Shown here: positions 9,801-20,524 of the stretch, piece after piece
Layout: every line of letters begins with the position of its first letter
Position numbering within the stretch: the stretch's first letter is position 1
From: Tridacna crocea
Taxonomy: Eukaryota; Mollusca; Bivalvia; Cardiida; Cardiidae
Assembly: GCA_943736015.1 (NCBI GenBank)
Contig: OX031073.1
Span: forward strand, 23,277,210-23,341,209
Length of the DNA: 64,000 nucleotides
Direction: 5' to 3'
Made by a program: the position numbers and the translations under genes
Notes under the pieces: model-generated
What the model was told of the DNA's origin: nothing
What the model saw: the letters and a program-made list of their open reading frames with translations, nothing else
Databases searched by the model: none

Positions 9801-10170
9801 GTGAGTATAATATTAAATTTTGAGGACTCAAGTATCACCTAATTGTAGCAGGAAATGTTTTTTCATGCTTATAGGATATAGAGAAATTGCAGTGAAAATA
9901 TTTGCCGATATTGCACTGGTACCACCAGTGGAAATACCGACTTTCATGTACTTGCTGCCTAGGTAAATTGCACGTGCCTCAGAACTAGATGGTAATATGA
10001 CATCATTTACCTTACATTTCTCGCACTTGACGTAATACGTATTGTAATGCGTTGCTATGCAGGAGGGGTACGCCTCGGGGAATAACAGAAAAGAACTGTA
10101 CTTGAATTAGATAAAGCTCCTCCCAGAAAGGGTTACAAGCATGAAATAATTAGACATTTGTTTTTTCTCG
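9801..10170. other. No recognised feature
   Basis: Unique-looking AT-rich sequence; no exon with paired splice signals was seen. Confidence 0.5.
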
Positions 10171-10291
10171 GTGAAAGATCAAAATTTATTTCATGGAGTG
10201 AACACCATCAATCATTTTCATGAGTGGCACAGCCATGAGTGAAAATATTACCGATGGTGTTCACTCGATGAAATAAATTTCGATCTTTCAC
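10171..10291. repeat. Inverted repeat of about 120 bp
   Basis: GTGAAAGATCAAAATTTATT at the left and AATAAATTTCGATCTTTCAC at the right pair, with the pairing continuing through GTGAACACCAT / ATGGTGTTCAC. Confidence 0.75.
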
Positions 10292-10482
10292 AAATAAACC
10301 CCACAAATATCCTCTATATATTTCATTCATCACTATCAAAGAATGCAAAAAATGGCACAGAAGTCTATCATTAAGGATGTTTGTTGGCATGGAAAAGTGG
10401 TGTAAAGATAAATGAGTCGAATTTATCATTTTCTCACATTTCTGTTATATTTTTGAACCTCCTGTAACATTCTATACCTTAA

Positions 10483-10864
10483 TTAACCCTTTGCCACACA
10501 AAGCGGACTTTTAATGACCCTGTGCCTTTTGAAAACATTGTGGGAAAAGGAGAAAATGCTGGTAACCAGCACTTTCTCCTTTTCCCTCGATGATTTTCTG
10601 TTCTGTCAAGGACAAGTATCATTATACCCCAGCAAAAACAAATGTTTCTGGGGTTATACTGGAATCAGCCTGTCTGTCTGTGTGTCTGTCAGTGTGTGTC
10701 TGTCAATGTGTCTATCTTTGTACAAAATACTGTCTAAGCGCTGGCGGCGGTATAAAGTCACAATGACAGCTCTAGTTTGAGCTACCTTTGATTTGTTGTC
10801 TGCAAAATTAATGCTTTGACTTTGGACATGTCACAGATTTGATTGTCTTGTAACTTAGAGTTAA
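10483..10864 (+). mobile_element. Family A MITE split by an R-like insertion
   Basis: TTAA ends at 10483 and 10861. The right arm region is interrupted at about 10619-10777 by ATTATACCCCAGC ... CTGTCTGTCTGTG sequence related to repeat R. Confidence 0.78.
10619..10777 (+). repeat. R-like insertion with GTCT microsatellite
   Basis: ACCCCAGCAAAAACAAATG / TGTTTCTGGGGTTAT hairpin start, then CTGTCTGTCTGTGTGTCTG repeats. Confidence 0.65.
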
Positions 10865-10873
10865 CCCATAATA

Positions 10874-11021
10874 GGTTGATTTTCGCCTCTCACCTCTGCT
10901 GAGGCATGTGTGAAAAGTAGTCAGTGGCTTTGGAAAGAAAGTTATGTTAATACTGGTATGAGAAAGCCAGGAAACACATGACTGCCACGATATGACGTTA
11001 GCTATTAAAGTGGTGTTAAAA
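10874..11021 (+). repeat. S2 SINE, internally deleted
   Basis: GGTTGATTTTCGCC, then the S2 body (CACCTCTGCTGAGGCATG to ATTAAAGTGGTGTTAAA); the tRNA head is missing. Confidence 0.7.
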
Positions 11022-11069
11022 AGGTTGAATTGTTTTTGCGTGCGATTATGTAACAAATTAATATGAGAG

Positions 11070-11125
11070 TGCACAAAATGTGTGGTCTGATCTTGGATCT
11101 ACAAGGTCTATATTGTCTTCTACTT
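11070..11125 (+). mobile_element. Family B half-hairpin fragment
   Basis: TGGTCTGATCTTGGATCTAC without the opposite arm. Confidence 0.5.
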
Positions 11126-11199
11126 CTTGACATATTCTGGCCCAAAAAAAGGCAGCTTTGAAATGGCAATATTACAGATATTTTTATAAGATTATGTTT

Positions 11200-11429
11200 T
11201 TAACCCTTTACCAAACAATCCCTGGTTTTTACGACCCAGAGAAAGAGGCCTTTTGAAAACATTGTGGGAAAAGGAGAAAATGCTGGTAACCCGCATTTTC
11301 TCCTTTTCCCCCAATGTTTTTCTATCCTTCTCAAATCAAATTTCAAATTTTTATTTACATTTAACTTGTCGTCTGCAAATGCTTTCAATTTGGACCAGTC
11401 TGTAAATTTGTCGTGTGGTAAAGAGTTAA
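11200..11429 (+). mobile_element. Family A MITE, complete
   Basis: Intact TTAA ends; centre GGTAACCCGC has one mismatch in the right arm. Confidence 0.87.
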
Positions 11430-11439
11430 GGCCCTTGTT

Positions 11440-11648
11440 TTAACTCTTTAGCAAACAACAAAATTTCAGGCTGGTCCAATTTTTAGGGATTTGCAGATGA
11501 CTAAATGAACATTGCTTAAAAAAAAGAGATTTATTTTGGGAAGGGTAGAAAACATTGTGGGAAAAAGGAGAAAATGCTGGTTACAAAGTTTTCAAAAGGT
11601 TTCCTTCCCAGGGGTTTTAAAAGTCGGGGTTATGTGGTAAAGAGTTAG
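11440..11648 (-). mobile_element. Family A MITE lacking the right palindrome arm
   Basis: The left arm reaches the centre (GCTGGTTAC) and jumps to AAAGTTTTCAAAAGG. Right TTAA is now TTAG. Confidence 0.8.
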
Positions 11649-11741
11649 CAAATTTCAAATTTTCAGTCACTTTTATTTTGTCGTCTGTAAAAGGTTTCAA
11701 ATTGGACAAGCCTAAAATATTGTCACTTGGTAATGTGTTAA
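11649..11741 (+). mobile_element. Family A right-half fragment
   Basis: CAAATTTCAAATTTTCAGTC to GGTAATGTGTTAA; shares the last TTAA with the next copy. Confidence 0.72.
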
Positions 11742-11967
11742 CTTTTTACTCGACAACAAAATTTTTACATTGGTCCAAATTGAAAGCATTTGCAGACGAC
11801 AAAATAAATGTGAGTGAAAAATGGAAACTTATTGTAGGAAGGGCAGAAAACATTGTGGGAAAAGGAGAAAATGCTGGTTACCAGCATTTTCTCCTTTTTC
11901 CACAATGTTTTCAGAAGGCTTGTCCCTCAGGGTTGTTAAAAGTCCCGATTGTGTGGTAAAGAGTTTA
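11738..11967 (-). mobile_element. Family A MITE
   Basis: Left TTAACTTTTTACTCGAC diverged; full palindrome with GGTTACC; right end TTTA. Confidence 0.83.
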
Positions 11968-12214
11968 GAAGGATGAGAATTTAAAAAGTAGACCTAGGTA
12001 ATTGCCAGGTAATTGTGCAAGACTATAGTAAGAAAAAAGGAGGAACGATGATGAGTTTCTCAGGTGATTGTACTGTAAATTAGTCCCACCCCCTTCCCCA
12101 ACTTTTTTTCCTGGAGTGTTCTAGTTCAAACAGGTGAAAATTGATGGCACTTAGGATTGATTTGCAGCTTCCTGCTGGGAATTGAAAGCTTTGAAATGTT
12201 TCAGGGTAACCTAG

Positions 12215-12290
12215 CATTTCAGCTCTTTACCACATACCCAAATTATATACTCCTCCAAATTTGAAGCTGTTGCAGATGACAGAATAACCG
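12215..12290 (-). mobile_element. Family A left-end fragment
   Basis: CTCTTTACCACATACCC ... GTTGCAGATGACAGAATAA only. Confidence 0.55.
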
Positions 12291-12493
12291 TTTACCAAAT
12301 ATTCACTGGCTTTTACCACCCAGAGATGGAAGCTTTTTGAAACCATTGTGGTTACCAGCATTTTCTCCTTTTCCCACAATGGTTTATACTATTCCCGGAA
12401 CAAATTTCAATTTTTGTTTTGAATCTACTTTGTCATCTGCAAAGGCTTTCAATTTGGACCAGTCTAAAATTTTCTCGTGTGGTAAAGAGTTAT
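12289..12493 (+). mobile_element. Family A MITE, left arm partly deleted
   Basis: ACCATTGTGGTTACCAGC fuses the outer arm to the centre; the right part is intact to GGTAAAGAGTTA. Confidence 0.75.
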
Positions 12494-12544
12494 CATGTTG
12501 GTCAGTCAACAAAGCCTGACTCTGGAAGGGAGTTACACTCTGGA

Positions 12545-12604
12545 AGGGAGTTACCACCATTTTCTCCTTTTCTTCTTTTGTGTTTTCAAAAGACCTCTGC
12601 AAAG
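12545..12604 (-). mobile_element. Family A tail cut by S1 SINE
   Basis: ACCATTTTCTCCTTTTC to CAAAAGACCTCTGC, followed directly by the SINE. Confidence 0.55.
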
Positions 12605-12758
12605 CCCCAGTAGCTCAGTTGGTAGCAAACAGGACTTGAGAACATGAGGTGACAGGTTCGATTCCTGACTTGGCCAATTTCTTTCAATAGATCGATGGCA
12701 GTCAGTATTGACAGGATTAATTTGTCTCTTACTACTTGCTGTAATGATCAGTTGATGG
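12605..12758 (+). repeat. S1 SINE with tRNA-like head
   Basis: The first 73 bases look like a tRNA gene: A box TAGCTCAGTTGGTAG and B box GGTTCGATTCC, ending TTGGCCA. The anticodon stem does not fold cleanly and an unrelated tail follows (GATCGATGGCAGTCAG), so this is a SINE rather than a tRNA gene. Confidence 0.65.
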
Positions 12759-12786
12759 TTAACCAATTACCACACAATCCAGCCTT

Positions 12787-13015
12787 TTAACTCTTTACCA
12801 CACGAGAAACTTTTAGACTGATCCAAATTGAAAGCATTTGCAGACGATAAAATAAAGGTGACTGAAAAATTGAAATTTGTTCTGGGAAGGATAGAAAACA
12901 CTGTGGGAAAAGGAGAAAATGCTGGTTACCAGCATTTTCTCCTTTTCCCACAGTGTTTTCAAAAGGCTTCTTTCTCAGGGTTGTCAAAAGTAGGGATTGT
13001 GTGGTAATGGGTTAA
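12787..13015 (-). mobile_element. Family A MITE, complete
   Basis: Nearly identical to the 7679 copy over its inner part. A short A left TIR (12759-12790) abuts it. Arms carry matched CACTGTGG / CCACAGTG changes. Confidence 0.9.
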
Positions 13016-13204
13016 TGACCCTTAGAAAGAAGACTTTTGAAAACTTGTTTGAAAAGGAGAAAATGCTGGTAAACCAGCATTTTCTCTTTTTCCCACAATG
13101 TTTTCTACTATTTAAAAGAAAATTTGCACCATTTGAGCCGCACTGACATTGTCGTCTGCAAATGCTTTCAATTTAAACCAGTCTAAAATGTTGTCGTTTG
13201 GGAA
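13012..13204 (+). mobile_element. Family A MITE without left TIR
   Basis: Starts at the TTAA shared with its neighbour but at the internal TGACCCTTAG; the right end is cut at GGGAAAGC by SINE-like sequence. Confidence 0.75.
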
Positions 13205-13350
13205 AGCATCCAGTGGCTTGGAAAGAAATTGTTTAGAGTATTGTAAGAGGAACTCCAGGAAAGTATGGATGGATGCACTGGCTGCTGCAGTATAACTGAA
13301 ATAATGTTGAAAATGGTGTTGAACAACATACAACCAATCAATCAATAAGG
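13205..13350 (+). repeat. SINE 3' part, distant S2 relative
   Basis: CAGTGGCTTGGAAAGAAATTG ... TGGTGTTGAACAACATAC then CAACCAATCAATCAAT, the same tail style as S2 but diverged. Confidence 0.6.
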
Positions 13351-13429
13351 CTTCCTTCATGCAGGTAATTTACCCTAATCCAGCTGAATAACTGAAATTA
13401 AATTTTTAATTCGATATCAATTCCACATA

Positions 13430-13580
13430 TATTGTTGTGTCAAAGATACGTTTCGGGGAATAATATCTGATTATAGTACAGTGTAGATCCAAGATCTGAC
13501 TGCATGTTATGTGCAGTCTGATCTTGATCTACACTGTCTGCTTAAAGTCAGTGAGTTGTGCTTAGCAGTCAAAGGGTTAA
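13430..13580 (+). mobile_element. Family B MITE
   Basis: CTGACTGCATGTTATGTGCAGTC-type hairpin; right end GCAGTCAAAGGGTTAA; the left end is unclear. Confidence 0.75.
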
Positions 13581-13603
13581 AACTCATGATTGTGTGGTAA
13601 AGG

Positions 13604-13837
13604 GTTAACTCTTTACCAAACTACAAAATTCTAAACCTGCCAAATTGAAAGCAATAAATTATTGCAGACAACAAAATATTATGTGTCAAACATTAAAGCT
13701 TGAATTTAGAAGAGTAGAAAACATTGTGGGAAAAGGAGAAAATGCTGGTTACCAGCATTTTCTCCTTTTTCCACAATGTTTTCAAAAGGCTTCTTCCGGA
13801 GGGTTGTTAAAAGTCAGGATTGTGTGGTAAAGGGTTA
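13604..13837 (-). mobile_element. Family A MITE, complete
   Basis: TTAA ends intact. A stray right-end piece (TCATGATTGTGTGG) precedes it at 13583. Confidence 0.88.
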
Positions 13838-14143
13838 AAATCAGCCTAACTTTCTCCTGATAATGTTTATCAATTAATAAAATAATCAGTTTTGTGGCTA
13901 ATGCTGTCTCAATGTCTCTAATTAGTTCAATTTATGGGTTGAACCAACGATTTGGCAACTTTAGGAGCCATGAATCATCTCCGGAACATGAGATCATAAA
14001 TTCAAGACAGATAACTGGTGCATTTGACTGCTGATAAAGGGAGATAACCTACTGATAAGGCAGTTCTTCTGGTTTAGGCGTAATTAGCATGATGAATTAT
14101 AGTCTTGTCTGTGTGGAAGATTTATTTGTAGGTTCAGAGTCAC

Positions 14144-14373
14144 TTAACCCAATACCGCACAATCCCTATGTTTTGACGCTTGTGGAAAAGAAGCCTTTTG
14201 AAAACATTGTGGGAAAAGGAGAAAATGCTGGTAACCAGCATTTTCTCCTTTTCCCACAATGTTTTCTACCCTTCATACCTCTAATTTTAAATTTTCAGTC
14301 AGTTTCATTTTGTCGTCTGCAAATGCTTTGGATTTGAACAAGCCTGAAATATTGTTGTTTGGTAATGAGTTAA
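14144..14373 (+). mobile_element. Family A MITE, complete
   Basis: TTAACCCAATACCGC to GGTAATGAGTTAA; perfect palindrome arms. Confidence 0.88.
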
Positions 14374-14590
14374 CTGTTTACTAAACAACTATTTTAGGCT
14401 TGTCCAAATCGAAAGCATTTGCAGGCGACAAAATAAATGTGACGGAAAATTTGAAAATTGTTCTGTGAAGGGTAGAAAACATTATGGGAAAAGGAGAAAA
14501 TGCTGGTTATTTGCATTTTCTACTTTTCCCACAATGTTTTGAAAAGGCTTCTTTTGTAAGGGTCGTTAAAAGTCATATTGTGTGGTAATA
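14370..14590 (-). mobile_element. Family A MITE, tail-to-tail with previous
   Basis: Shares TTAA with the + copy, so the two make a large inverted pair. Centre decayed to GGTTATTTGC; right TTAA lost. Confidence 0.82.
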
Positions 14591-14748
14591 ATTTGCCTAA
14601 TGATAAAATTTTGTACTCAACCAAGTTGATGGCATGTGCAGATGGCAAAATTTAAAATGCAACTCAGATAATGCTTTCTGTTTCCCATAGGGCTGAAAAC
14701 TTTGTGGTAAAAGGAGAAAATGCTGGTTACCAGCATTTTTAGCTCACC
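14591..14748 (-). mobile_element. Family A copy truncated by repeat E
   Basis: Left part with GTACTCAACCAAGTTGATGG and left arm through GGTTACCAGCATT, then AGCTCACCTGAGC of repeat E. Confidence 0.7.
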
Positions 14749-15563
14749 TGAGCACAAAGTTCTCAAGGGGAGCTTTTAGGGTCACTGGCTGTCCGTCGTC
14801 CGTCATGCGTCGTCAACAATTCTTTAAACATCAACTCCTCCTAAACCGCTGGGCCATTTTGGACCAAACTTGGCAAGAATGTTCTTTTGGAGGTCCTCTT
14901 CAAAAATTGTTCACAGAATTTGATTCCAGCAAAAACTCTGGTTGCCATGGCAACTAAATGGAATTTTTGAGCAAATTCTTTAAAAATCTTCTCCTCTGAA
15001 ACCACTGATCGGATTTTGAAATTATTTCACATAATTATGTTCCTTGGGTGACCCTTTTCAAAAATTGTTCGTGAAATTTTGATCCGTCAAAAACTGTGGC
15101 TCTGGTGAATGGGGGCTACTTGCGCTATACAGAAATCAAGGAATTCTTTAAAAATCTTCTCCTCTGAAACCGCTGGTCAGATTTTGAGATTATTTCACAG
15201 ATATGTTCCTTGGGTGACCCTTTTCAAAAATTGTTCGTGAAATTTTGATCCGTCGAAAATTGTGGCTCTGGTGAATGGGGGCTACTTGCACTATAGGGAA
15301 ATGAAAGAATTCTTTAAAAATCTTCTCCTCTGAAACCGCTGGTTGGATTTTGAAAATATTTCACAGATATGTTCCTTGGGTGACCCTTTTCAAAAAATGT
15401 TCGCGAAATTTTGATCCGTCAAAAAATGTGGCTCTGGTGAATGGGGGCTACTTGCACTATACAGAAATGAAGGAATTCTTAAAAAATCTTCTTCTCTGAA
15501 ACGGCTGGTCAGATTTTGAAATAATTTCACAGAGTTGTTCCTTGGGTGACCCTTTTCAAAAAT
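14749..15563 (+). repeat. Repeat E with ~166-bp tandem units
   Basis: Opens AGCTCACCTGAGCACAAAG, followed by CCGTCGTCCGTCATGCG. Units beginning AATTCTTTAAAAATC recur at 14974, 15142, 15308 and 15474, giving a period near 166 bp. Likely an old non-LTR-like or satellite-forming repeat widespread in molluscs. Confidence 0.8.
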
Positions 15564-15680
15564 TTTAAGCTAGTCCAAATTCAAAGCATTACCAGCATTG
15601 TCCCCTTTTCCCACTAAGTTTTCAAAAACTCTCTTTCTTTATGATTGTCAAAGCTAGGGCTTTTGTGATAAAAATTTAGC
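15564..15680 (-). mobile_element. Family A fragment
   Basis: TTTTAAGCTAGTCCAAATTC joined to the right arm CCAGCATTGTCCCC and a decayed right end. Confidence 0.6.
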
Positions 15681-15784
15681 CCCCTTTTGCTAGGGTGCCA
15701 GTCTTCTATACTTGTTCCTATTGTGCAATGATTAGAGAAAAGATCACACGCAAATGAATGAAGGAATGGTAAGGAACATTCATA

Positions 15785-15960
15785 TTATCCCTTTAGCTGC
15801 CAAAGGCGACTCACTGACTTTTTGTGGACAGTGCAGATCAAGATCAGACTGCACAGAAAGTGCAGTCTGATCTTGGATCTACACTGACCTATAAGGAGAT
15901 ATTTTTTCTAGTATAATTTTTCGAAACAACAAAAACTTTGGTTTTTATCAACTGCCTTAA
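15785..15960 (-). mobile_element. Family B MITE
   Basis: TTATCCCTTTAGCTGCC start; CAGACTGCACAGAAAGTGCAGTC-type hairpin; the right end shares TTAA with an A copy. Confidence 0.78.
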
Positions 15961-16187
15961 CTGTTTACCACACAATCCCAACTTTTAACAACCCTGAGAA
16001 AGATTAGCCTGTAGAAAACATTGTAGGAAAAGGAGAGAATGCTGGTAACCAGCATTTTCTCCTTTCTCACAATGTTTTCTATCCTTCCTAACACAAATTT
16101 TGATTTTTCAGTCATATTTATTTCTTTGTCTGCAAAATACTTTCCATTTTGACCAGTTTATAATTTTGTTGTTTGGTAAAGAGTTAA
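15957..16187 (+). mobile_element. Family A MITE, complete
   Basis: Middle member of a B-A-A chain with shared TTAA at both ends. Confidence 0.87.
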
Positions 16188-16413
16188 CCCTTTCCCAAAC
16201 AATCCCTGGTTTTTACATGTTTGGAATAGTAGCCTTTTGAAAACATTGAGGGAAAAGGAGAAAGTGCTGATAACCAGCATTTTCTCCTTTTCCCACAATG
16301 TTTTCTATCCTATGAGAGACAGAAATCATCTTTTCAGCAAGAGTTGAATTGTCGTCTGCAAATGCTTTCAATTTGGTGTAGTCCAAAAGTTTATCGTTTA
16401 GGAAAGGGTAAAA
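16184..16413 (+). mobile_element. Family A MITE
   Basis: TTAACCCTTTCCCAAAC start; the right end decayed to GGAAAGGGTAAAA. Confidence 0.83.
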
Positions 16414-16590
16414 GTTTCATTTCATGTCTTTAGCAGGATAAGGATTTATTAGAGCAATAGACACAAGCTCATATCTATATTGATGTAAATTTTTTGTACA
16501 TATTATATGTGAAAACTTGTACCAGATGTTTTTAGGGGATAATTATTTATGATAACAGGGTTATACCTTCATCACAGATGTATAATATTG

Positions 16591-16819
16591 TTTACTCATT
16601 ACCAAACCACAGAATTTTCAGTTTGTCCAAATGGAAAGCATTTGCAGACGACAAAAGAAAAGTGACTGAAAATTTGAAATTTATTTTGTGAAGGGTAGAA
16701 AACATTGTGGAAAAAGGAGAAAATGCTGGTTACCAGCATTTTCTCCTTTTCCCACAATGTTTTCTAAAGGCTTCTTTCTTATGGGCATCAAAAGTAGGGA
16801 TTGTGTCGTAAAGGGTTAA
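16591..16819 (-). mobile_element. Family A MITE
   Basis: Left TTTACTCATTACC; right GTAAAGGGTTAA shared with the B element that follows. Confidence 0.86.
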
Positions 16820-16990
16820 CTCTTTGGCTGCTGATTCTCGCTCAAGGACCTTTAGCGAGCAGTATAGATCTAGATCAGACTGCACAGAACATGTAGTCTG
16901 ATCTTGGATCTACACTGTCTGATAAGAACATATTTTACCCCTCCTCAAATACTTTTGAAAACAGTGTTTTGGTTTTTAGTATCGACTTGA
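16816..16990 (-). mobile_element. Family B MITE
   Basis: TTAACTCTTTGGCTGCTG start; hairpin CAGACTGCACAGAACATG / GTAGTCTGATC. The right end is not defined. Confidence 0.72.
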
Positions 16991-17201
16991 ATGTGTCATC
17001 AAAATTACTTAGCATGTGTAGGGTTCTTTGATGTACCCTAGGCACTGTGGATTATTTTTGGAGGAAAAAGAAGCCAAATTAAGTTTGTATGATTCTGAAC
17101 CTGTTATTGAAAAATCCCAATGGTTTAACGAATCTGTGGAAGACAGGTTTCTGATAAAGCTTCATTGAAGAGAGAAAAAAATTAAATTTTTAACCAGTGT
17201 T

Positions 17202-17430
17202 TTAACTCTTTACCAAACAACAAAATTGTAGACTTGTCCAAATTAAAAGCACCTGTAGACGAAAAAATAAGCGTAACTCAAAAATTCACATTTGTTTGCA
17301 GGAGGGTAGAAAACAGTGTGGGAAAATGAGAAAATGCTGGTTACCAGCATTTTCTCATTTTCCCACAATGTTTTCAAATGGCTTATATTTCAAGGTCATA
17401 AAAACCAGGAATTGTTTGGTAAAGGGTTAA
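17202..17430 (-). mobile_element. Family A MITE, complete
   Basis: Both arms carry the same change (GGGAAAATGAGAAAATGC / GCATTTTCTCATTTTCCC), keeping pairing. Confidence 0.88.
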
Positions 17431-17477
17431 GTAACCTTTTCAAAGATAGAAGATTCATCATTTTATCCAAATCTAAC

Positions 17478-17659
17478 AGAACTGCAGATAGAAGGAGTGA
17501 TTTTGATTTCATAATTGAAAATATTAATTGTTCTCCACATGTTATGGGTATACTCTGTAATCGTCTCATCGAGACAAATCTAATGAGTACCCACAACATA
17601 GGGTTTGGAGGAGAAATAATGGATTTAGAATACCATCACTCCCTCTTACCTGGAGCTCT
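17478..17659. mobile_element. Family D hairpin element
   Basis: AGATAGAAGGAGTGAT to CTTACCTGGAGCTCT. The centre is AATCGTCTCATCGAGAC; the left arm is decayed. Confidence 0.7.
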
Positions 17660-17666
17660 AGATGAG

Positions 17667-17730
17667 CTGTCAACTGCAAAAGCTATCAATTGCAAGAATT
17701 CGAAAATTTTATCATCTAGGATAGGATTAA
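17667..17730 (+). mobile_element. Family A right-end fragment
   Basis: CAACTGCAAAAGCTATCAATTG to TCTAGGATAGG; old. Confidence 0.45.
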
Positions 17731-17841
17731 AACATGCAATGTTGAGTGTCATTCTGTATTTTAATCTTCGGTAAGGAAAAATACCAAGTCTTATCTTGAT
17801 TCACAATCTTCCAAATGATGATGTTGAAATGCTGTTAGCCA

Positions 17842-18070
17842 TTAACCCATTACCACACAATCCCTACTGTTGACGACTCTGAGAAAGAAGCCTTTAGAAA
17901 ACAATGTGGGAAAAGGAGAAAATGCTGGAAACCAGCATTTTCTCCTTTTCCCACAATGTTTTCTACGCTTCACAAAACAAATTTCAAATTTTCAATCTTC
18001 TTTATTTTGTTGTCTGCAAAAGCTTTCGATTAGAACATACTTACAATTTTGTCATTTGGTAATGCGTTAA
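17842..18070 (+). mobile_element. Family A MITE, complete
   Basis: TTAACCCATTACCAC to TGGTAATGCGTTAA; centre GGAAACC. Confidence 0.88.
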
Positions 18071-18089
18071 AGTATTTTCACAACTATAC

Positions 18090-18170
18090 TTGTTTTTGTG
18101 GCGAGTGTGGGTCAAGATCAGGTTGCGCAAAACATGCAGCCTGATCTTTTATCTGCACAGTGCGCTTTTA
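18090..18170 (+). mobile_element. Family B hairpin
   Basis: GGTCAAGATCAGGTTGCGC / GCAGCCTGATCTTTTATC; outer ends unclear. Confidence 0.65.
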
Positions 18171-18326
18171 TGAAGCACAGTAGACAAGAACAACCATAAC
18201 ATTGCTATTATTTAGGTTGTATTCCCAGGATGAAAGTGTCAGAGATTTTTTTTTTGCGCATAGAGATTAATATGAAGTCTGTTCTTTACTTCACAATGTA
18301 TCCAAAAGGTATTGTAATTTGTTAAT

Positions 18327-18554
18327 TTAAGCCCTTTCCCAAACAATCCATAGTTTTTACAATCCTGAAAAAGAAACCATATGAAAACATTGTGGGAAAA
18401 GGAGAAAATGCTGGTAACCAGCATTTTCTCCTTTTCCCACATTGTTTTCTACCCTCCTTGAACAAATTTTAATTTTTGACTCAAATTCATTTAGTCGTCT
18501 GCAAAATGCTTTCAATTCGGACTAATCTAAAATTTTGTCTTTGGTAAAGAGGTT
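18327..18554 (+). mobile_element. Family A MITE
   Basis: TTAAGCCCTTTCCC start (one-base change after TTAA); right end GGTAAAGAGG. Confidence 0.84.
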
Positions 18555-18823
18555 TTCCTATGCTGTTCAGTAGTAGGTTGAAGGTCCTAATGCAGGCTTC
18601 ATAATGAAAGTGTTTATCATTTGTAATGACTAGAGTAATGAAAGCTCATCCCAGATTCTCCTTGAAGTATATTCTGTAACTCTTTGAGTTCTGAATAAAT
18701 GAAAAACACATTTTTTTTCCATGAAAAAATGACCAGAACATTACAGTTTTACAGTGTCTTGCCTTGGAATCTGTGTAACAAAACAGCAAACTTGTAGATT
18801 CTGATTATACTTAATTTTCTTTG

Positions 18824-18890
18824 CTGCCTGATCTTGATCTATGAGTTCGTCAAAAGTAACTCGGTTATTCTTGGCAATCGAAGGGTTGGT
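18824..18890 (+). mobile_element. Family B right-half fragment
   Basis: GCCTGATCTTGATCTATGAG through GGCAATCGAAGGGTTGG. Confidence 0.5.
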
Positions 18891-19258
18891 TCATCTACTA
18901 TGGGCTCAGTATGGGCACCAGGAATTACAAAACAGACAGAGCAATACATTTTTTGTGCACTAACTGTTACTGGTGTTTTGTGATTTGACATTTTATTTGA
19001 ATCATGCAGTTTTGGCTTTCGTCCCAATTGGGCTGAAACTGAAATTCGAAAATTGGATTATAAATTTCATGGAAAAACTGTGTTTTTTCTTCCTGTCAGT
19101 TTTTTGCATTGTTTAGCATTCTGGGAAAATGTTCGAATGTGTTGAAATACGATTCTAGATTTTTTACCTGTTTATGAAATCTGTGTAGGTCATGATGTAG
19201 ATGAGCATTTTCTGTTTAATTTAACAGTGTTTGGGTGGGATCACAGAGCATTTTCTGT

Positions 19259-19612
19259 TTAACTGTTTACCAAACGGCAGAAATTTGGACTGGTCCAATC
19301 CTAAAGCATTTGCAGATGACAAAATAAATGTGAATTGAAATTGGAAATTCAATTCGGTAAGGGTAGAAAACTTTGTAGGAAAAGGAGAAAATACTGGTAA
19401 CCAGCAACATTTCAGACTTGTTCCAAATGAAGGCATTTGCAGACGACAAATCAAACATGACTCAAAAATTAAAATTTGTTTTGGGAAGGGTAGAAAACAT
19501 TGTTTGAAAAGGAGAAAATGCTGGTAACCAGCATTTCTCCTTTTCCTACAATGTTTTCCTAAAACTTCTTTCTGAGGATCATTAAAGTCGGGATTGTGTG
19601 ATAAAGGGTTAA
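19259..19612 (-). mobile_element. Family A MITE with duplicated left half
   Basis: The TTTGCAGACGACAAA..left-arm segment is present twice (about 19280-19405 and 19408-19530). The inner hairpin centre reads GGTAACC, opposite to its flanks. Confidence 0.78.
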
Positions 19613-19689
19613 AACTTAGACCTTTCCAGCCACAAACTAGATGTGTCTGACATGATAAAACTTGCCTAATTTGAAAGGTTAAAATCTAT

Positions 19690-19784
19690 CAGTTTCCAGC
19701 ATTTTCTCCTTTCCTCACAATGTTTTCAGAAGGCTTTTACTTCAGGGTTATTAAAAAGCTGATTTTGTGTTAAAGAGTTATAGA
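19690..19784 (-). mobile_element. Family A right-half fragment
   Basis: CCAGCATTTTCTCC to GTGTTAAAGAGTTA. Confidence 0.6.
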
Positions 19785-19995
19785 ATAAATCAGAATAAAT
19801 CGGTATAATCAATCAGCCAATCACATTCAGAAGAAATTCTGGGCTGGACATTAGCTGAAGTAATGTAGGTTATCGACCCATAAATTATAAAGCTGCCAGG
19901 TTTTATTATCTGTGATACAGAAGCTGATAAAACTCATTCATGAAAATCTTGACCACTCCGGTTCTTCTTGGAACCTCTTTAAACAGCCATCTCTC

Positions 19996-20218
19996 TTAAC
20001 CCTTTACCAAACAATCCCTATGACCCTGATAAAGAAGCCTTTTGAAAACATTGTGGGAAAAAGAGAAAATGCTGGTAACCAGCATTTTCTCCTTTTCCCA
20101 CAATGTTTTTCTAGCTTTCTTAAAACAAATTTCAATTTTTGAGTTAGATTTTTTTTTTCCTCTTCAAGTGCTTTCAATTCAGACCAGTCCAAAATTTTGT
20201 TGTTTGGTAAATAGTTAA
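19996..20218 (+). mobile_element. Family A MITE, complete
   Basis: TTAACCCTTTACCAAAC to GGTAAATAGTTAA; right TTAA shared with a B fragment (20215-20290). Confidence 0.86.
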
Positions 20219-20290
20219 CCCTTTGGGTTTTAACTAAGCTCAAGGAACTTTTGCAGATAATGTATAAAAAGATCTGACTGCACAGACTGC
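20215..20290 (+). mobile_element. Family B left fragment
   Basis: TTAACCCTTTGGGTTTTAAC ... GATCTGACTGCACAGAC. Confidence 0.55.
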
Positions 20291-20524
20291 TCTGTAGGGG
20301 CACCTAATGGAGTGTGTCTGGACAGAAAAGATCAAGATAAAATTTCACAGAAGGTGCATTATCTTGTCATATCTTGAATATTCAAGGTCTGCTGTACTGT
20401 TAATATTCTCTATAATAGTAGGCTTGGATTTTTTATCGTCCATTCTTACATGACTATAAACACAGTGCAAGGAAAGCGTGGTAAAATCTGTGTTATTCTA
20501 CATAGAGTGATGTCTCCAATACCG

